Below, piece after piece: positions 24,701 through 39,700 of a DNA stretch of 60,000 bases. Source of the DNA: Phoronis australis (Eukaryota > Phoronida > Phoronidae); NCBI GenBank assembly GCA_002633005.1, contig NMRA01000233.1:129687-189686 (forward strand), given 5' to 3'. The notes beneath the pieces are model-generated. The model ran no database searches and was not told where the DNA came from. It saw nothing but the letters and a program-made list of their open reading frames with translations. Position 1 is the stretch's first letter, and each line of letters opens with the position of its first letter. The translations under genes were made by a program, and so were the position numbers.

Positions 24701-27700
24701 GGTACCAGAGAACCCGAGACCTAATGCATCTATTTTGGCTAATTCTTTATGGTATTTCCTTGGGTAAACATGATCCCAACTTATGTTTCAATGGGAATTC
24801 AATGTCACCAATCAAACAGTTCGAAAATCACCTCTGAAGTCCATGGTGATAAATCTATTTAAGCCAGTGTTATATTTGGGCAAAGCCATAGCTTGTGGGA
24901 TGATTGCTTTATTTTACACAACTGGACCTTAGATGAGAAACCATGATAATCTGGCCTCTTGATAACTATAGGAATATTGTACAAATCTATTGATGAAGTA
25001 CAGGGTACACTGGAAACTGGGCCCAAGTTCCTAATGGAATGTCAGCTCTCCACAGTTAACTGCTGTGGTTACTATAGTCACACCTATCATTAACCCTCAT
25101 TTATCTTAGGTAATGCATTGTCAATGGCCAACAATGCTGTGGGCCTTGCAACCTCACCTGAGCATACAGCCTGGTGAATGCTCTGTATTTGCACTGCATG
25201 GCAGGTTTCCCTAATTCCAGTCTAATCCAGAAAACCTTGTTTGATTCCTGCTGAGATGGGCTTGTTCTGTCAATGGCAGTTCTATTCTCATTTGGGTTAG
25301 GTGATTTGAGGAGGATGTGAAATCCTACTAGTCAATTATTACCTTTCAATGAAGGTGAGCTGGTATAGACCACCTGCTAGGTCACCAATTCAGTTTTAAA
25401 AATTAAGCTACATTTGTGCCTGAAGATACTCACCTGAACAAAAAGTCAGCATTTGTTCTGCAGGCAGGTGTGCTTGATTTGCTTGTCACTGAATATGTTG
25501 AGCCTCATACCAACTAGCATTTCCCAGTATATAGTGGTTGGTGTTGGGGGATTTGATTTGACAAACTTTCATAGTCAGTTACAGTTCTCCTGAGACTTGG
25601 ATTAAGATTTCATGTAGTTTGGAGTGTACAGATTTTTTTTAATAAATTCCCACGCCTTCATGATGGCACTGTTGTGCTGAGGGATATTCGAATATCTCGC
25701 GACAAAAATGTCACCGTCACGAAATGTTTGACTACGGAGATGAAAATGCGTATTCATCTTCATCAACTCCTCTCTTTTTCTGCACAGTTTGAGATTAGAT
25801 CAAGCTTTTGTGCTCTCTCCATGCTAAAGAGTTGTTAAGTGTGGTGCTAGCTATTGCCTACACGTGTCCACGATTACAGAAAAGGCACCTGTGTTCGTTA
25901 CTACCCCTTACCCACCCTGTTGCACAATCCTATTTGCACACAATATGACTGACAACTGAAATATTACTTGGTCAAATTTCTTGAAAAGTAGAGATGACGA
26001 AGAAATTGTACACAGTCTAATGAATAATATATGCTTGGTTTGTATGCTGTAGATTTGATAAAACGTAATCACCCGGTAGTTGCTTATGGGTATTTGGTAA
26101 CCAGTCATTGAAAACTAGAAAAATGTCTATTTTGGCAATTATTTGTGAGAATTAACTTGAGAATTACCGTTACCAAATGAAGCAGTTAACAGTGATTCAG
26201 TGTAACAGCAGTACGTGACTTGTATCATCATGTCCTTGTTAGCCGTGTAGTACTTGTTATCCGTGGAGTACTTGTTATACCGTGTATGGCGCATAATAAG
26301 TCCTTTTTTTTCTACTAGAACTGAGAATTTGACGCACAATGACACAGTTGGCCTTGAAATCTTTTTCTATTGCCGCTAAAACTTGCTTTATTTAATGGAT
26401 GTAATGGATGTGTATAAGATTTGTTTGCATTGAGGGTAGCATCGTTAAGTGTTCAGAATTGGTTTCCGTGACTCCTTGTGATACATTTGCTCCACATTCA
26501 GTTGCTTTCTCGTACTCGCATCATCCAAGGCAAGGTACAGAGAGTTGAGAGACAATACTGTGCTCATAGTCTACTAGTGGACACATCAGCAGTCAAAACC
26601 TAAATGCTACACTTTCCTCCACTTGTTTTTAAAGTTTGGATGCTTTTTTCAAATTAACCATTGGCCTATAAACCTCCCGATAATTTAAGACTGGCAAAAT
26701 TACTGTTGACCGCTTCTGTTGATGATAGCTGCCATAGGTTGACTCAAGACTCACTGATCGTACTGCACTAAGTGACCTTGACTGTTGTCTTTGATCCATA
26801 GCCTCTCCCTGTGCTATGTCATTTCCAAGTTATGTCTGATAACCAGTCAGTTTTGATATAATCTGACAGCTGCTTTTAAGTTCACCTCAAATGACTCTGT
26901 GTGAAGTTGATCAATACTTTAACAATAATAGGAATTACTTTCTTTAAGTGACCAGCTTGTTTAAGGGAAAAACTGTAAACTCACTGGTTAATGCCCTGGG
27001 CGCTTAAATTGGGAAAACCTTTGGCAGGGGTTGAGGGGGGTGGGCGATTACCCAAACAGTAGGCGTGAACAGTTGGCCAAAAGTAGGGGTGGACGATTAC
27101 CCAAGAGGTGGGCGCTTACATCCAAGTTTCAACCGAACTGGGCAAGTGCGCGGAGTGTTCATTTGAACTTGGAGCTTGTGGGTTCGGTTTATCAGCGGAC
27201 CCCCACAACCACAAAGTTTCTCACAACTCAAACAGAAACAGGGTTTCGACTTTGAAAGGGTGATTTCAAGAGATATTTTCAAATATCTTAACATGCTGCA
27301 AAATGTCATACCACGGAGCTTTAAGAAGCTTGAATGGCAGTCCACTTACCGTATCAGTAAGTACTATTTCAGACCAGTGAACGGGACTACATTTCGTTAC
27401 CTGCGCCATTGTATTTTTAGTGGTGTTCTTACGACAGTGTTTGGTTGGATCTCTAATGGTCTTGTCTCGTCGTTGTTAATGTCGTCTGTGTATTGAACCC
27501 GATAAACTTCCGATTCTCAATTTAGTATATCTGGTGCTGGATCAAAAATAGACAATTTGTTCGCGGCCGACACAAAACGTTTGCAATTATATGACGAGAG
27601 GGGGGTGTGAATAATTGCTCAATTCAAATCTGGGTTGACTCAGCAGATAAATCTCCCGTGCTCTATGGCTGCAGGCCTTTATCCAGGATTTCGAAAATAG

Positions 27701-30700
27701 GGTGTTCAAAATGGGGTTCCCAATATTCCAGGGCGTCCATGATTCCGACGGGTAACCCCCCACCCCCAGCAATCCCCCCAAACACACAGATTTTTTTACA
27801 AAAAATGCATAGGCCAAGGTTTTTACATCTAAGTTTACAAAACAGCCTTCTTTAGTGAGCATTTTTACTAAAAAGACTTTTACAATGCTATCAACCAAGT
27901 CTGAGCATAAAAACATTATATTTACTTTGTATATTTCTTCATGCTTTGGAAAAGAGCCCCCACTGTGAGAACTCAGAGGCTTCCCAGTATTCATTACAAT
28001 GCATGAGTCCAAACTTGAAAGGTTCCTATTGACAGTGAGCTCCAAATGATACATTGGGCATCCTTGCCAGGGTGTCCAGATTAGTGCTAGGGTGCCCTGG
28101 ACTTACGCTGCATTAAGGCCTGTATGGCTGCAATTACAACGAGAGGGGGGTTTGATTTGTCAATTCAAATCTGTCAACCCAGGAGAAAACAAGCAAAATC
28201 ACGTGCTCCGTCTGAAAATACTCCTGTTCTCGCCAAGCACTAAAAACTTGGTGTACTGAATTCGAATAAGCATCGGAAATGGTGCCTGATACAAAAAAAT
28301 AAATTCAGACGAGATAATTCGAAAACTTGTCACCTACATCGGTGACGACCAGGACATCGTAAGTGGGCTTCTATCGGTACTTTCCAAAGCCCCACTGTAA
28401 AAGTTCCGATGACTGAGTGATTACTCAAGCAGTGGGCGCTTAAAACCGAAAATTGACCAAAAGTAGGGGATGGACGATTACATGGGCATGGGCTTTGACC
28501 GGCGAGTTTACAGTATTCACCACTATTCTCTACTTGATACGCATAAAAATAATTGTCGAAATCGTCAATTTCCATGTTTCATTGGCCGATGACTTTACTG
28601 CAAATAATGCATAATTAACTAAAAGTTGTTTTATGACATCTACAATGTACAAACTAATAGAGTAAAATGTTCTTTCATTTTTGTGGAGAAATTTGACAAA
28701 AAGATGATTTCACTTGTCAGCCATATTGTGTGCTACGTAAATAAGCGAAGAATTGCTGTATCTAGTAAATTGTAGTCAATTTCCCATTTGTATTACTGAC
28801 ATATGTTTATGACCTTTCCTACTAAGGTAGCTTTGATCTCAACACAGTTATCAGGATTCTGCTATCAGGATTATTTTGATGACAACAGTGTCACCTACCC
28901 TTTACTGTTACATTGACATTCCTCTCATAGCAGGGAGTTGTCATGAAAGGCTCCTAAAGCAGTCCCCAGAGGGCTAGCTTTCTTGGACTTGCCTGGGGGC
29001 ATGTATGCCTTGTTGCCCTCCCCACAGTCAGCTGAGCGTCCAGGTGGCATAGCGAGGACAGGAAAAGAGGACTAGAAAGTGGCCTATGTAAACTGAAGTG
29101 GCACACAAGTTTCACTACTTCGAAATGATATCATGATGTGAATTGCATCATTGGTGTCAAATTGTGCTGGGTTGATTATGGTCTCCACTGTCATTTGCAG
29201 CATTTAATCTCCTGAAGCAACACACTGTGACTACTGCACTCACCAGAAGCTGTGGTCTGAATCTGCGACTTTTTAACACACTGTATTATTACCATCTAGG
29301 TGCCTTATGAAGTTGATAAAGTTGGCCTAGCTAATCGTCATAATTGAGTACCATTATTACAGTTGAAGATTATTCTGGTTCATTGTGTGTCCAGCAATTC
29401 CCATGGCACTATTCTAATAAATCGCTGACGCACAGTCTAATCGACATTTTAGTCCGCTTTTTAATGCCCATTCTTCCCAAAGTAAATCTGTAGTGTAATC
29501 ACCTATGCTTATTTATTGCTACTGGTCAGATATCTAGAGGATTTCAGTTCAGTAACGTGAAGATTATTTGATTGATTTCCAGACCACAGTGACTGCGTTT
29601 TATGTCATCTATGACATCATAACAGGTGATTTTTTAGACCCAAAGAAAGTCAGGCGTGTAAATTTGTTTCAAGTCAGCTGTCAGTATTCATCACATATAA
29701 ACCGCAAGTGAACGTGGTCTGAGGCATATAGTGTACAGCTTAGAGTGATTTCTCATCTATTTGGCAGCAAAATATTGGTAAAAATTGCACTTTTCCATTT
29801 TTAAGGGTTTCTTCCAATTAGTTTAACGTTTTTTTAAAGGTTGGCTTCTAATATTCACCAGTTGTACTTTCTAGAGAGATAGATTACAGGATTGGTAGAT
29901 AATTTTGGTGTTGGTATTGTTGGAGCGCTCCTGATGTGGAGGGACTAATGTACCTTGGCGAACCCTCTATAGCTTTTCATTCGATTGAGAATACTGAACA
30001 AGGCGACATTTCTTAAAACCCTCTGGACATCTACATTGCCTAAGTTTTATTAGATACATTCTAACACTATGAAGTTTTGCTTGTTCTTCCCAGCATTACT
30101 GGCAAGTGGCAATTTTATTGATTTTTGTCGTCTTTAGGGCTTCTTTTTGTTTAGCATGACTTAGTCAGGTGATATATCTTGTCACACAGTAATGATAACA
30201 CGTTCTTCATTCCCATTTCATTCGTCTCAAGAGTATCAAAGTCTTTTAAAGGAATTATCAATACTTTTGATGAAGGCAAATGTTTTGTACCCCAAGCGTG
30301 GGGTAGTTTCACTTATCTGTTTTTATTAATTTGCGTCCATCTGCTAGAGTGAGGTGAACTTGGGGGCACATTCTTTACTGAAAATGTTGCCCACCTTCTC
30401 AAGGTGTGTTGTTAATGTCACTTGACATACATCAAATACCTCCCGAGTTCAGCTAAATAGCTTGCAATAAAAGTCTTTCACGACTGGAAATCACATAAAA
30501 CGGGAAGTTTCCATACAACTACAATTATTTATATCTTAATTGTAATATTTAAAATAAGGGTGGCCTCTTCAGTGACAGTACTGTTTTCCACGAGCGCCCT
30601 CCACTACATACAACCCGTTAAATATAGGTCCATCTGGGCTTGTTTTCAGATATCCAGTTCCCAATCTATAAAGTTGGAAAATTATTGGAAGAACTTATTT

Positions 30701-33700
30701 CCGTGATTAGTTGGTTGAAATTTGAATTGTAATAATAATAATATTGTAGTTTATGTGTAGCTGTAATGGTTGTCCAGTTTGCTGAAAAAAATGTTGCATT
30801 TTATTAAATTAAGGTCGCTCTGGTCTCGTCACCAAAATTTCAAGTGATTTCTGGGTGTTGCAAGTGCTGAAGTTTTCTAGCAAAGAACTTAACGTTTGTG
30901 CCTCAAGAGTGACATGGTTACGGCAAAATCTCGCCGATTTCGGACAATTTCCATAGTTACCTTTTTGTAGCTTTTCGAGGTCTGCTAACCTTGTTGTGAA
31001 TGTCCACAATTTTTCAAAATATTTTCCAATGATAGATTTGGTACAAAACTTGAACGTGTTAAAGCATTAACTTGATGCTATATATCTTTTCCTGAAAATG
31101 AGAAAATTTCACTTGGCTGCCATATTCTATCCTAGTTATTGATATTAAATGTATTGCCTGGTTTTGACTGGATGGAGTGTGCACCACACGACCACGCGTT
31201 TGTTTTTAATACATTGGCGTTTGTTAAGTTTCACTGTTAGTTGTCAACTGTGGGTATAGTGACGCAGGGTGTTTGTTGATAGCGTTGTACCATCGAATAT
31301 CTGATTGGTTGCTGTCAACAGTGTCGCTGATTGGTTGCTGTCAACAGTGTCGGCTTTCAGAACATTAGGTTTTAATTGAACTGGCAAATTTGTTCTGCCT
31401 GAAAATGATTCTCCTGCATGCGTAGGAATCCTCCGTCATTAATATCCTTGACCTGGGGTAACATTGCTTCAATGTAATTTGTGGGTATTTTTATCCAGCA
31501 TTTTGTGAATGGACCAGTTGCACCTCAACTTGATGAAACGACGGACATCTGTTAAAAGGTTCTAACAGACTGATTTTATTTTTTGCGAATTTACCATGAC
31601 CAGTTGAAAGAAAATGCGATGAATCTGATCAAAGTGTTTGGTAATTGTTGTTAGCTAATGGTTCCATGGTTTCTCCCGTGTGTCCTGGTATTTCTAACAG
31701 GAGTCNACAAAACTTGAACGTGTTAAAGCATTAACTTGATGCTATATATCTTTTCCTGAAAATGAGAAAATTTCACTTGGCTGCCATATTCTATCCTAGT
31801 TATTGATATTAAATGTATTGCCTGGTTTTGACTGGATGGAGTGTGCACCACACGACCACGCGTTTGTTTTTAATACATTGGCGTTTGTTAAGTTTCACTG
31901 TTAGTTGTCAACTGTGGGTATAGTGACGCAGGGTGTTTGTTGATAGCGTTGTACCATCGAATATCTGATTGGTTGCTGTCAACAGTGTCGCTGATTGGTT
32001 GCTGTCAACAGTGTCGGCTTTCAGAACATTAGGTTTTAATTGAACTGGCAAATTTGTTCTGCCTGAAAATGATTCGCCTGCATGCGTAGGAATCCTCCGT
32101 CATTAATATCCTTAACTTGTGGTAACATTGCTTCAATGTAATTTGTGGGTATTTTTATCCAGCATTTTGTGAATGGACCAGTTGCACCTCAACTTGATGA
32201 AACGACGGACATCTGTTAAAAGGTTCTAACAAACTGATTTTATTTTTTGCGAATTTACCATGACCAGTTGAAAGAAAATGCGATGAATCTGATCAAAGTG
32301 TTTGGTAATTCTTGTTAGCTAATGGTTCCATGGTTCCTCCCCTGTGTCCTGGTATTTCTAATAGGAGTCCTTGTAGTACAGGCCACTATTTCCTGGTGTA
32401 TCTCAGGAATGTTATCCCGCAGGTATACTGGTGGCCGTTTGTGTGCGCTGTCCTTATCTGAGCTGGGGTGAATTATTGGTTTGCTTATTTCAGTCTTTCC
32501 CTGGATGTTAGTAGGTTAGCTGTTAATTTGTTTGGGTGGAAAATGACTCCTGAAATATTTCATGTGGCCACATAAACATACAGAGGTGTCCAAATTAATT
32601 GCATAATTGCCGTGTATGAGGTGATGTTTTGTCTCTCAAGCTTCTGACTTCCCGTTTCCATAAGTAACACATTGGTTGTGCCCAGTAGAGTGCAACTTTG
32701 GTGTCGATCCAAGTTATTGTCAGGGGTCACTGCTGTGACTATGTTGGAGGCCATATTAATCACCTGGCACGACAAGTACTTTTAAAAAGCTGAGTAGTTA
32801 GGGTACATCTGGCATGGCAATCAATCAGAAATTGTCCATGGAGGCTCAAAGTTTGAGCAAGGTGGTGAAATTAAAGCTTGGGTGCTCAAAATTTGAGTGA
32901 GTGGCTCACCATGCTCACAAACCCTGGTATGTACACTGTGTTGTAATCTTGTATGTTGAAAATTAGTTTTCCTTCTTCTGTCCTTGACAGTACTCTGGTG
33001 TTGTGTAAGCGTGGATTGGCAACCTGCCAGGTGCCTACTGACTCAGGAAGTGGTGTGATAACTAACTTGCCACTAAATTACCTGGCTTCTGTGTACAACT
33101 GCTAGTTTTACTTGACGTATGGAAACATCCTGAATTTAGACTAGGGAACGCGGGAAACTAGGGGTGGGGAAGTTCATAACTCCTATGGTTTGAAGCTGCA
33201 AGGACAGTTTTTGCAATTGTGTCAAAATTGGTGAGACTTTATGGCTGTTGACAGTTTCCCTACTTGTCCGTGCTCGGCTTATCGCTCAATCCCGAAATTT
33301 CCAAATTTTCACTTTTAAGTGCCCGCGTTTGGCTCACCTCTCCCCCATCTCCAATTCATACAACCAAGTTCTCCTTAAAGGTGTCCATGTCTTTGTTGTT
33401 GCCCGTCTTTTTTCGTCAAAATTTAGCTGTCAAAAGCATACCATTGGCATAGTTTGACTAACGATCAGTCACTTTAAATGGAACCTTGCATTATTGAGAC
33501 GGTGAATTAGCCTATTCTCCTGCTCTGTTGTGAAGGACACATAGAATGGTTCTTGAGCTTGTGTGAATTCTAATATCATCCTCTTGTACAAAAACTAATC
33601 CTACTAGTGTGTAAAAGACCGTGAAAGCATCCCTGTAAACAGTACATTGTGAATGGCGGAATATGCCTTGCGCAAAAGGCTGGCTGTCAGCTGCCATGCA

Positions 33701-36700
33701 TAGTCATTCCAATGGATTATCCATTAACGGAAAACCGTTCATGTGAGCTGAATCCGCGCAGTCCTACAGGCTGGAACGCTGCTTCAGTATGGTCACCTGG
33801 TGAATTTAAGACCCTTATAGAAGGTAACATGCAACTTGGAGTTTTTTCAGCCCACATGCACTGAACCATTACATGTGGGTGACCTCCGCTGTGTCACACT
33901 CACCACCCCTCATTATTTGTGCATGGTTGCCTGAGCGGTACCTACCCAACAATAATGAACTGGTCCAAGTGAGACAGGGCTGGACATAAGCGAGTAAACT
34001 CTCAAAAATACGAATAGAGAAGTAAAATAGAAGTACAGGTGCTGAGCAGACGTGCGTCGACATTTACAAATTAGGAAATGTGAGTGCAAAGAAACAATCA
34101 CGGGTATTTTCAAGTAGACACTTTCTCCTGTGTCAAGCACTGTGAGACATTCACCTTACGTACTGCCTTGTGAGGCAAAATGCTCGTGGCCCCTTTCGCC
34201 GGGGCCGTGACCTATGAACTGAGCTCATTTGCATTCAGGGTGTGTAGCTTTTAGTCTGTGGTGGCTCTATCTGGGATGGAAATGGTAGGACACCTAGTGT
34301 ACGCCTTTAGTCCACTCGGGTTGCTCGAACCGTGTGCTGACTTTATATCTGTTCTCTAAATACTCTATTGTTCACCTGAAGTTTAGAAATATGTGCATCG
34401 TTGAGATTTTCAGTACGTAGTAGAGCTTAAAACGAAAATTCATACATTTGATTTCACGACAAAAACTGAAATGCCCACCAAGAAAATTCTGTTCCTTATT
34501 TTGATGTTGCACTGCAGTGTGTTAACAAAACCAACATTTGGTAAAACTTTGGTTATTGTAGTATTCCGTGATGGTTCATCGTGAAAAAACAGAAAAATGG
34601 CAATTTTGGTAATCATTTGCTTGTGGAAGTCTCTTAGAGATGCAGCTCGTTTCACTTTGTTGTACATTCTGTTCAGTTTGTTACGGTTATTCACCTTTTC
34701 ATTAATTTCAAAAAAGAACGTGTGTTCAAGGCAGATCCAGGATATAATTGAGGTGCATGGGTTTGAAATTATGGATTTTTGATCACCAGTGTTGGCAAAC
34801 AGCTTGACACAGAGTGGGTGCAGGGCAATGCTTAGGAGGCAAATTATATAAAATGTCACTGGCCTTGGACTGTGAATTGGTATTGATTGCCAATGAGTAG
34901 TACTTATCCAGTGAAAAGACTCTAGACACTATGTAAACATTAGTAAAGTCTTGTGCCCCATGCATTGACCTGTCTGCTGTTCAGATATCTGGTCTTGTTG
35001 GCACCTGCAACCTATTATGTAATTAGCTTTAGGTCAGGTCCTAATAGCCATTTTCCAACAAATGACTTGGTAAAATACACCTTGCCACTGGATGGCAGTA
35101 AAGTTGGTGGACATCAGGCTACCTTCTTGTACGGATTTAAAAAGACAACTGGTTTCAAGGCCGAAAAACGCTTTTGCAAGGTTGTTTTGGAGTAGGATTG
35201 ACTTCTTAAAGTTACTTACGTACGTTATTTCTGTTGAGCAATTGTCGTTACACTTAAGTTAGACTCACAGGACAGGTTTTTCTATTGTCTAGGCCAAATA
35301 AATTGAAGTAAAGTGAACCCTTAATTTAAGTGCACTTATCTTGAAATATCTAAGTAATTANGGCATTTTTCGCATGTAGTTCATGGGCTGGGCGCTTACT
35401 TTAGCAAAGTCTGAAAACGCGTTGGGGCACTTGTTGAGCCATGGGTGCTAATTAGGGCGAATAGCGGCAGAATTACATACAGCAGCGTAGTTTAATGCAC
35501 ACAAATTACACGTTGTGCAAACCAGTCGGTCATCCCGTTTACCATCAACAATCCCAGTAGCCTTTGCGCACCCTAATTTCCGGACATGCGCAATCGTTAA
35601 ATCGATTCGGTTGCAACTCCGCTATTTAAGTGCACTTATCTTGAAATATCTAAGTAATTACTAAGTGTTAACTAATAAAAATATATATTTCCTGAAACTA
35701 ACGAGTCTAGGTTATTCTATCCTCTCTTCAATTGTCGAATAAATATGTTCAAAACTTTGACGTAATCTTATAAACTCTTGATTTGCTCTGCAGCACTTTT
35801 GGGTTAATGAATAATAGGGCTTTGCATTGTGGGAAAAATTTGGCGTGAGATTTGAATGGAATGATAAGTTGTACGTAACCACAATGGGCATATTGATAAT
35901 AGTCTTTCGAAAAGTATGAAATTAAATTTATTTGGAATCCTCTTTCATTTTCCTGTGATGCGCAGGCAGCACAGCCCATATTTCTAAAGTAGAATTTTTT
36001 TGTGAAATAGGGTTACACGTAACCTTAAGTTGATTTTGGACAACATTTGGCAAGAAATGCAGAAATGTGGGGTTTATTTAAGTTTATTCAGTTTCGTTAT
36101 CAAATTATTGGCAACTGCTGCAAAACCATCAAATTATTGGCAACTGCTGCAAAACCAATGTTCTCGTATTTATTTGTATTGTGTAAATAAGGTTAAGATT
36201 GTGAGGGACGTTATTCTTCACATTAAGCCAAATATCTGCAAAACTTTTGAAATTAACACAATCAAAGTATGTGCTTTCTGCATGGTATCCTAATTTACCT
36301 GGTGCACCCCTCAAAAACATAATGGACATTCCACACCCACAGCTGTTAAATGTTCTGCACAAGATTCACCCACAGGTCATTCATTGTCTGTGGTTCATTA
36401 CAGTCAGATCATCTGATGCCACAAACCATTGTAAGGATGTGCCCAACTTAGTCGGTCAGGCTGATTGGTTTCTGCCAAAATGATGGACAATTTTGTGTTG
36501 GCCACAGTTGTATGACTGAAGCCAGTCAGCAAAGTACACAAACTCAATTAACAGAGCATGTTAAGTATGCGTACTTTGCCTTTTTAGGAGAATCCTGGCC
36601 CTTCTGGTTGTAAATTGCCACGATTTTTAGTTTTCGTCCTCCATTTTTGCTAGCGATATGGTTTCCCACCTGGGATAACAGAAAGGTGAACATTGTGGGC

Positions 36701-39700
36701 CTGTTGACCAAAAATTGACCCAACGCTGCTGAGAACTATTTGCCGGTGTCACATTTAATATACTCTACTTCCTCTGTATGTGAGGACCTTGTTGTTTTGA
36801 AGCAACTATTGCCAGATGGATTTGAAAAGTAAGCTAGGCCCAGTAGTTTCCGTGAAACATTCTGTAAAGTGTTAACATCTTGCGGTTTCCAAATTTTTGT
36901 CTCAAAATGCTGTACACTCCTCCTCTGGAAAAGTTTAGAATCAATAGACTTGAGGTTAACCATTTGGTAGACTTCAACTCACTTTTGTTGTAGCACCATT
37001 GAAAATTTCCCCCCATTTATGTCCCTGGCTCAGCACCACAAAAGCAGCCTTTGTCCAGTTGTTGCTCCATTCCATTGGTATCAACATGTAGGTCACTGGC
37101 ATCAGGTTGAAGCCAGTGCCTGTATTTATCTTAGCTGCAGTTCATTCACCCCTTGACTTTATCTGCAGGAGTACATACATTGTTGGCAGCCATGTGTACC
37201 TCAGTTGTGTGTCTTGTCTGTGTTTGCTCATGCCCCTGTGTTAATGCTTAGTTTATCCATTCAGCGCTCAGATTGCAAAAAATACCCTTGGGTTTCTGTC
37301 ACTTGCCCTGGAGACTTAGCGCTCAAACGCTTTTTAGAACGTAGATATTGATTAGGAAAACTTGTCAGATTTGTGTGATGCCGTCGGTTTACACTGGCTG
37401 GTCAGCTTTCCTAAAGATGCTTCGAGTCTAAAAGGGACGTTACTGATAGTATCAACAGTGCAGAATCGAACGAACTAACTTCGCAGTAGTAGCTGAGTGC
37501 TCTGCAGCTGAGTCAAATCCCACGTGTTGAGTATTTTAAGCATATGTAAATGGTAATGATACCAGGCTTGATTTCAGCCGATGTCTAGCAGATAAAGACA
37601 AGAACTGGCAATTTGTAATAAAATTGCAAATCAATAGATTTTGTTGCTGTATATCTCTGAACAAAGAAGTCTATCCCAATAGTAACGTCCAAAAATTTTT
37701 TTTCATCCGTGAAACAAATAATGGCCCCAAAGTATACACTGAAATGAATGACTTGTCCAGTTTACAAGCCTCAGTGTTAGAGGACAAAGAGTCTTCTCCT
37801 GTGGAGTTTCTGCTTATGGAGGTGGTGTGGATTATTTATGCATTGAATGTTATTGGTTGGGGTGACTGGCAGTCAGCCAGGTTAAAACAGCATTTCACCC
37901 TGTTTAAATGGCTAAAAAAAGAAAGTCGAATTAGGTCTATTACTATCATAAAATTGGCGTCATACTATTCCTTTCGGTGGCGGGATTCCATAGGTAACCA
38001 TCTACTATCCATATCTGTTGATGATCCGCGTAGGCATTGCCTGACTGTGATTCACATTGCTTGAAAGTGATACACATTGCCTGACTGTGATACACATTGC
38101 CTGACTGTGATACACATTGCCTGAATGTGATACACATTGCCTGAATGTGATACACATTGCCTGAAAGTGATACACATTGCCTGACTGTGTTACACATTGC
38201 CTGAATGTGATACACATTGCTTGAAAGTGATACACATTGCCTGAATGCGATACACATTGCCTGAATGTGACTTTGAGTTGATAGCAGAAATGGAATCCTA
38301 TCATGGTTAGGTATGTTATAAGACCAATTGTATTACAGTGAAAAGCTTAATTCATGTTTTCATTTTTGGGCAGCTAAAATGGGTGAAATGCAACTTTAAA
38401 AATTGCATTTTGTATGAGCAGGCTCTTACAACTTAGCCTACCCTAGTCTATCTCATGTTCTGATTTGAGGTCTGTCTGGTCTTCAAAAGTAGACTTCTTT
38501 CCCTATAGAAGGGGTTAGTGAACTCTTGGACCCCTTCCCTGATCATGCAGGTGGCACGTGTTTGCATCAGCTGTATATACTCCTGCTAAGGTCATTTATT
38601 TTGTGTTGTACAACACAGTCTATTAGGGACTATTTGCCTGTACTCTAGTGTCAACTGTTGAGGGGGTGTGTGTGGTTTCTGTAAGTGGTTAACTCTGCCA
38701 GGTAGTAAACAGGTCGGTTGTGGTTTTACTCCATTACTACGTGATTATTGAGTACTGATGTTGCCTGGGCTTAACCCAAAGTCTCCTATCATCTTACGTG
38801 GAGTCTGAAATGTGTGGACAGTCATTTCGCTGATGGTGTTGATGAGTGTGTTGATTCAGTGGCTTGTGGTTCATACCCTTTTCACTAGGTGTCTCTGTCA
38901 TCAGTCCTTCACTGTTATGCCTTTCTAAACTCAAAACTGTGTACTGCAGTTGTAAATGGCCAATGAGTTTAAGGATTCAATCGAGGCATCAAAGCAGATT
39001 ATGCTCATGTTCAGTCACAAAATTCTAAAGCTAAATTGGACTCGAGCTTGGTCAAGTTTAATGGTGCATCACCTACATCTTGTAATTATTGGCTGATGCG
39101 GCTCCCTTACCAACTCTTTCTTTGTAATCTTGAAAAAGTCTGCCGATGAGCAAGGTAACCCTGGTTTGTCAAAAAGTCTTGACCAACGTTGTTGAGCCTG
39201 TCACCTTTTTCAACATTGAATTCCACCCTTGGCGAGCTTTGTATCTTGGTTTACCATTATGTGCAAGCTTGGTTAAGATTGCTGGTCAGTAACATGATTC
39301 AAGCTCGTATTTGTCAACCACTACGCTTTTTTACGGTGTTTGCAGTGCTTCATTGTAGCATTTGTGACCACATGTTTTCCCTCGCTCTTTGTGCCATTAA
39401 GTGAAAATTATGTCAAAAATCTTATGTGTGACTTTTGTGAAAAAGTAGACTACGGTGACTGTGTTCAGCCATACTCGGCAGCTACTGGGGCAGGTTTTGT
39501 TCCTGCGCCACTGTGGCTGCGTCTATGAGGTGAGTGCAGCACTTTGCTGCATTTTTTGGAAGAAGAGTGGTGTCGGTGTTCATTCCATATCACACCTGCA
39601 TGGCGTTAAGCACACTAAGTGGCCTAAATAAATAGGAAAGCCAGTCTTAACTATGTATCATGCCTGGAAAAATTGAGGTCAGGCTGGCAAAATGAAGAGA

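Noticed and set aside
34440-34859. LINE-type reverse transcriptase relic in a 139-codon minus ORF
   Set aside because: A basic stretch ([12 protein letters not shown]) is suggestive, but no catalytic motif is present.
37946-38304. Repetitive minus-strand ORFs of about 100 codons
   Set aside because: They are produced by the 20-bp minisatellite staying open in several frames.
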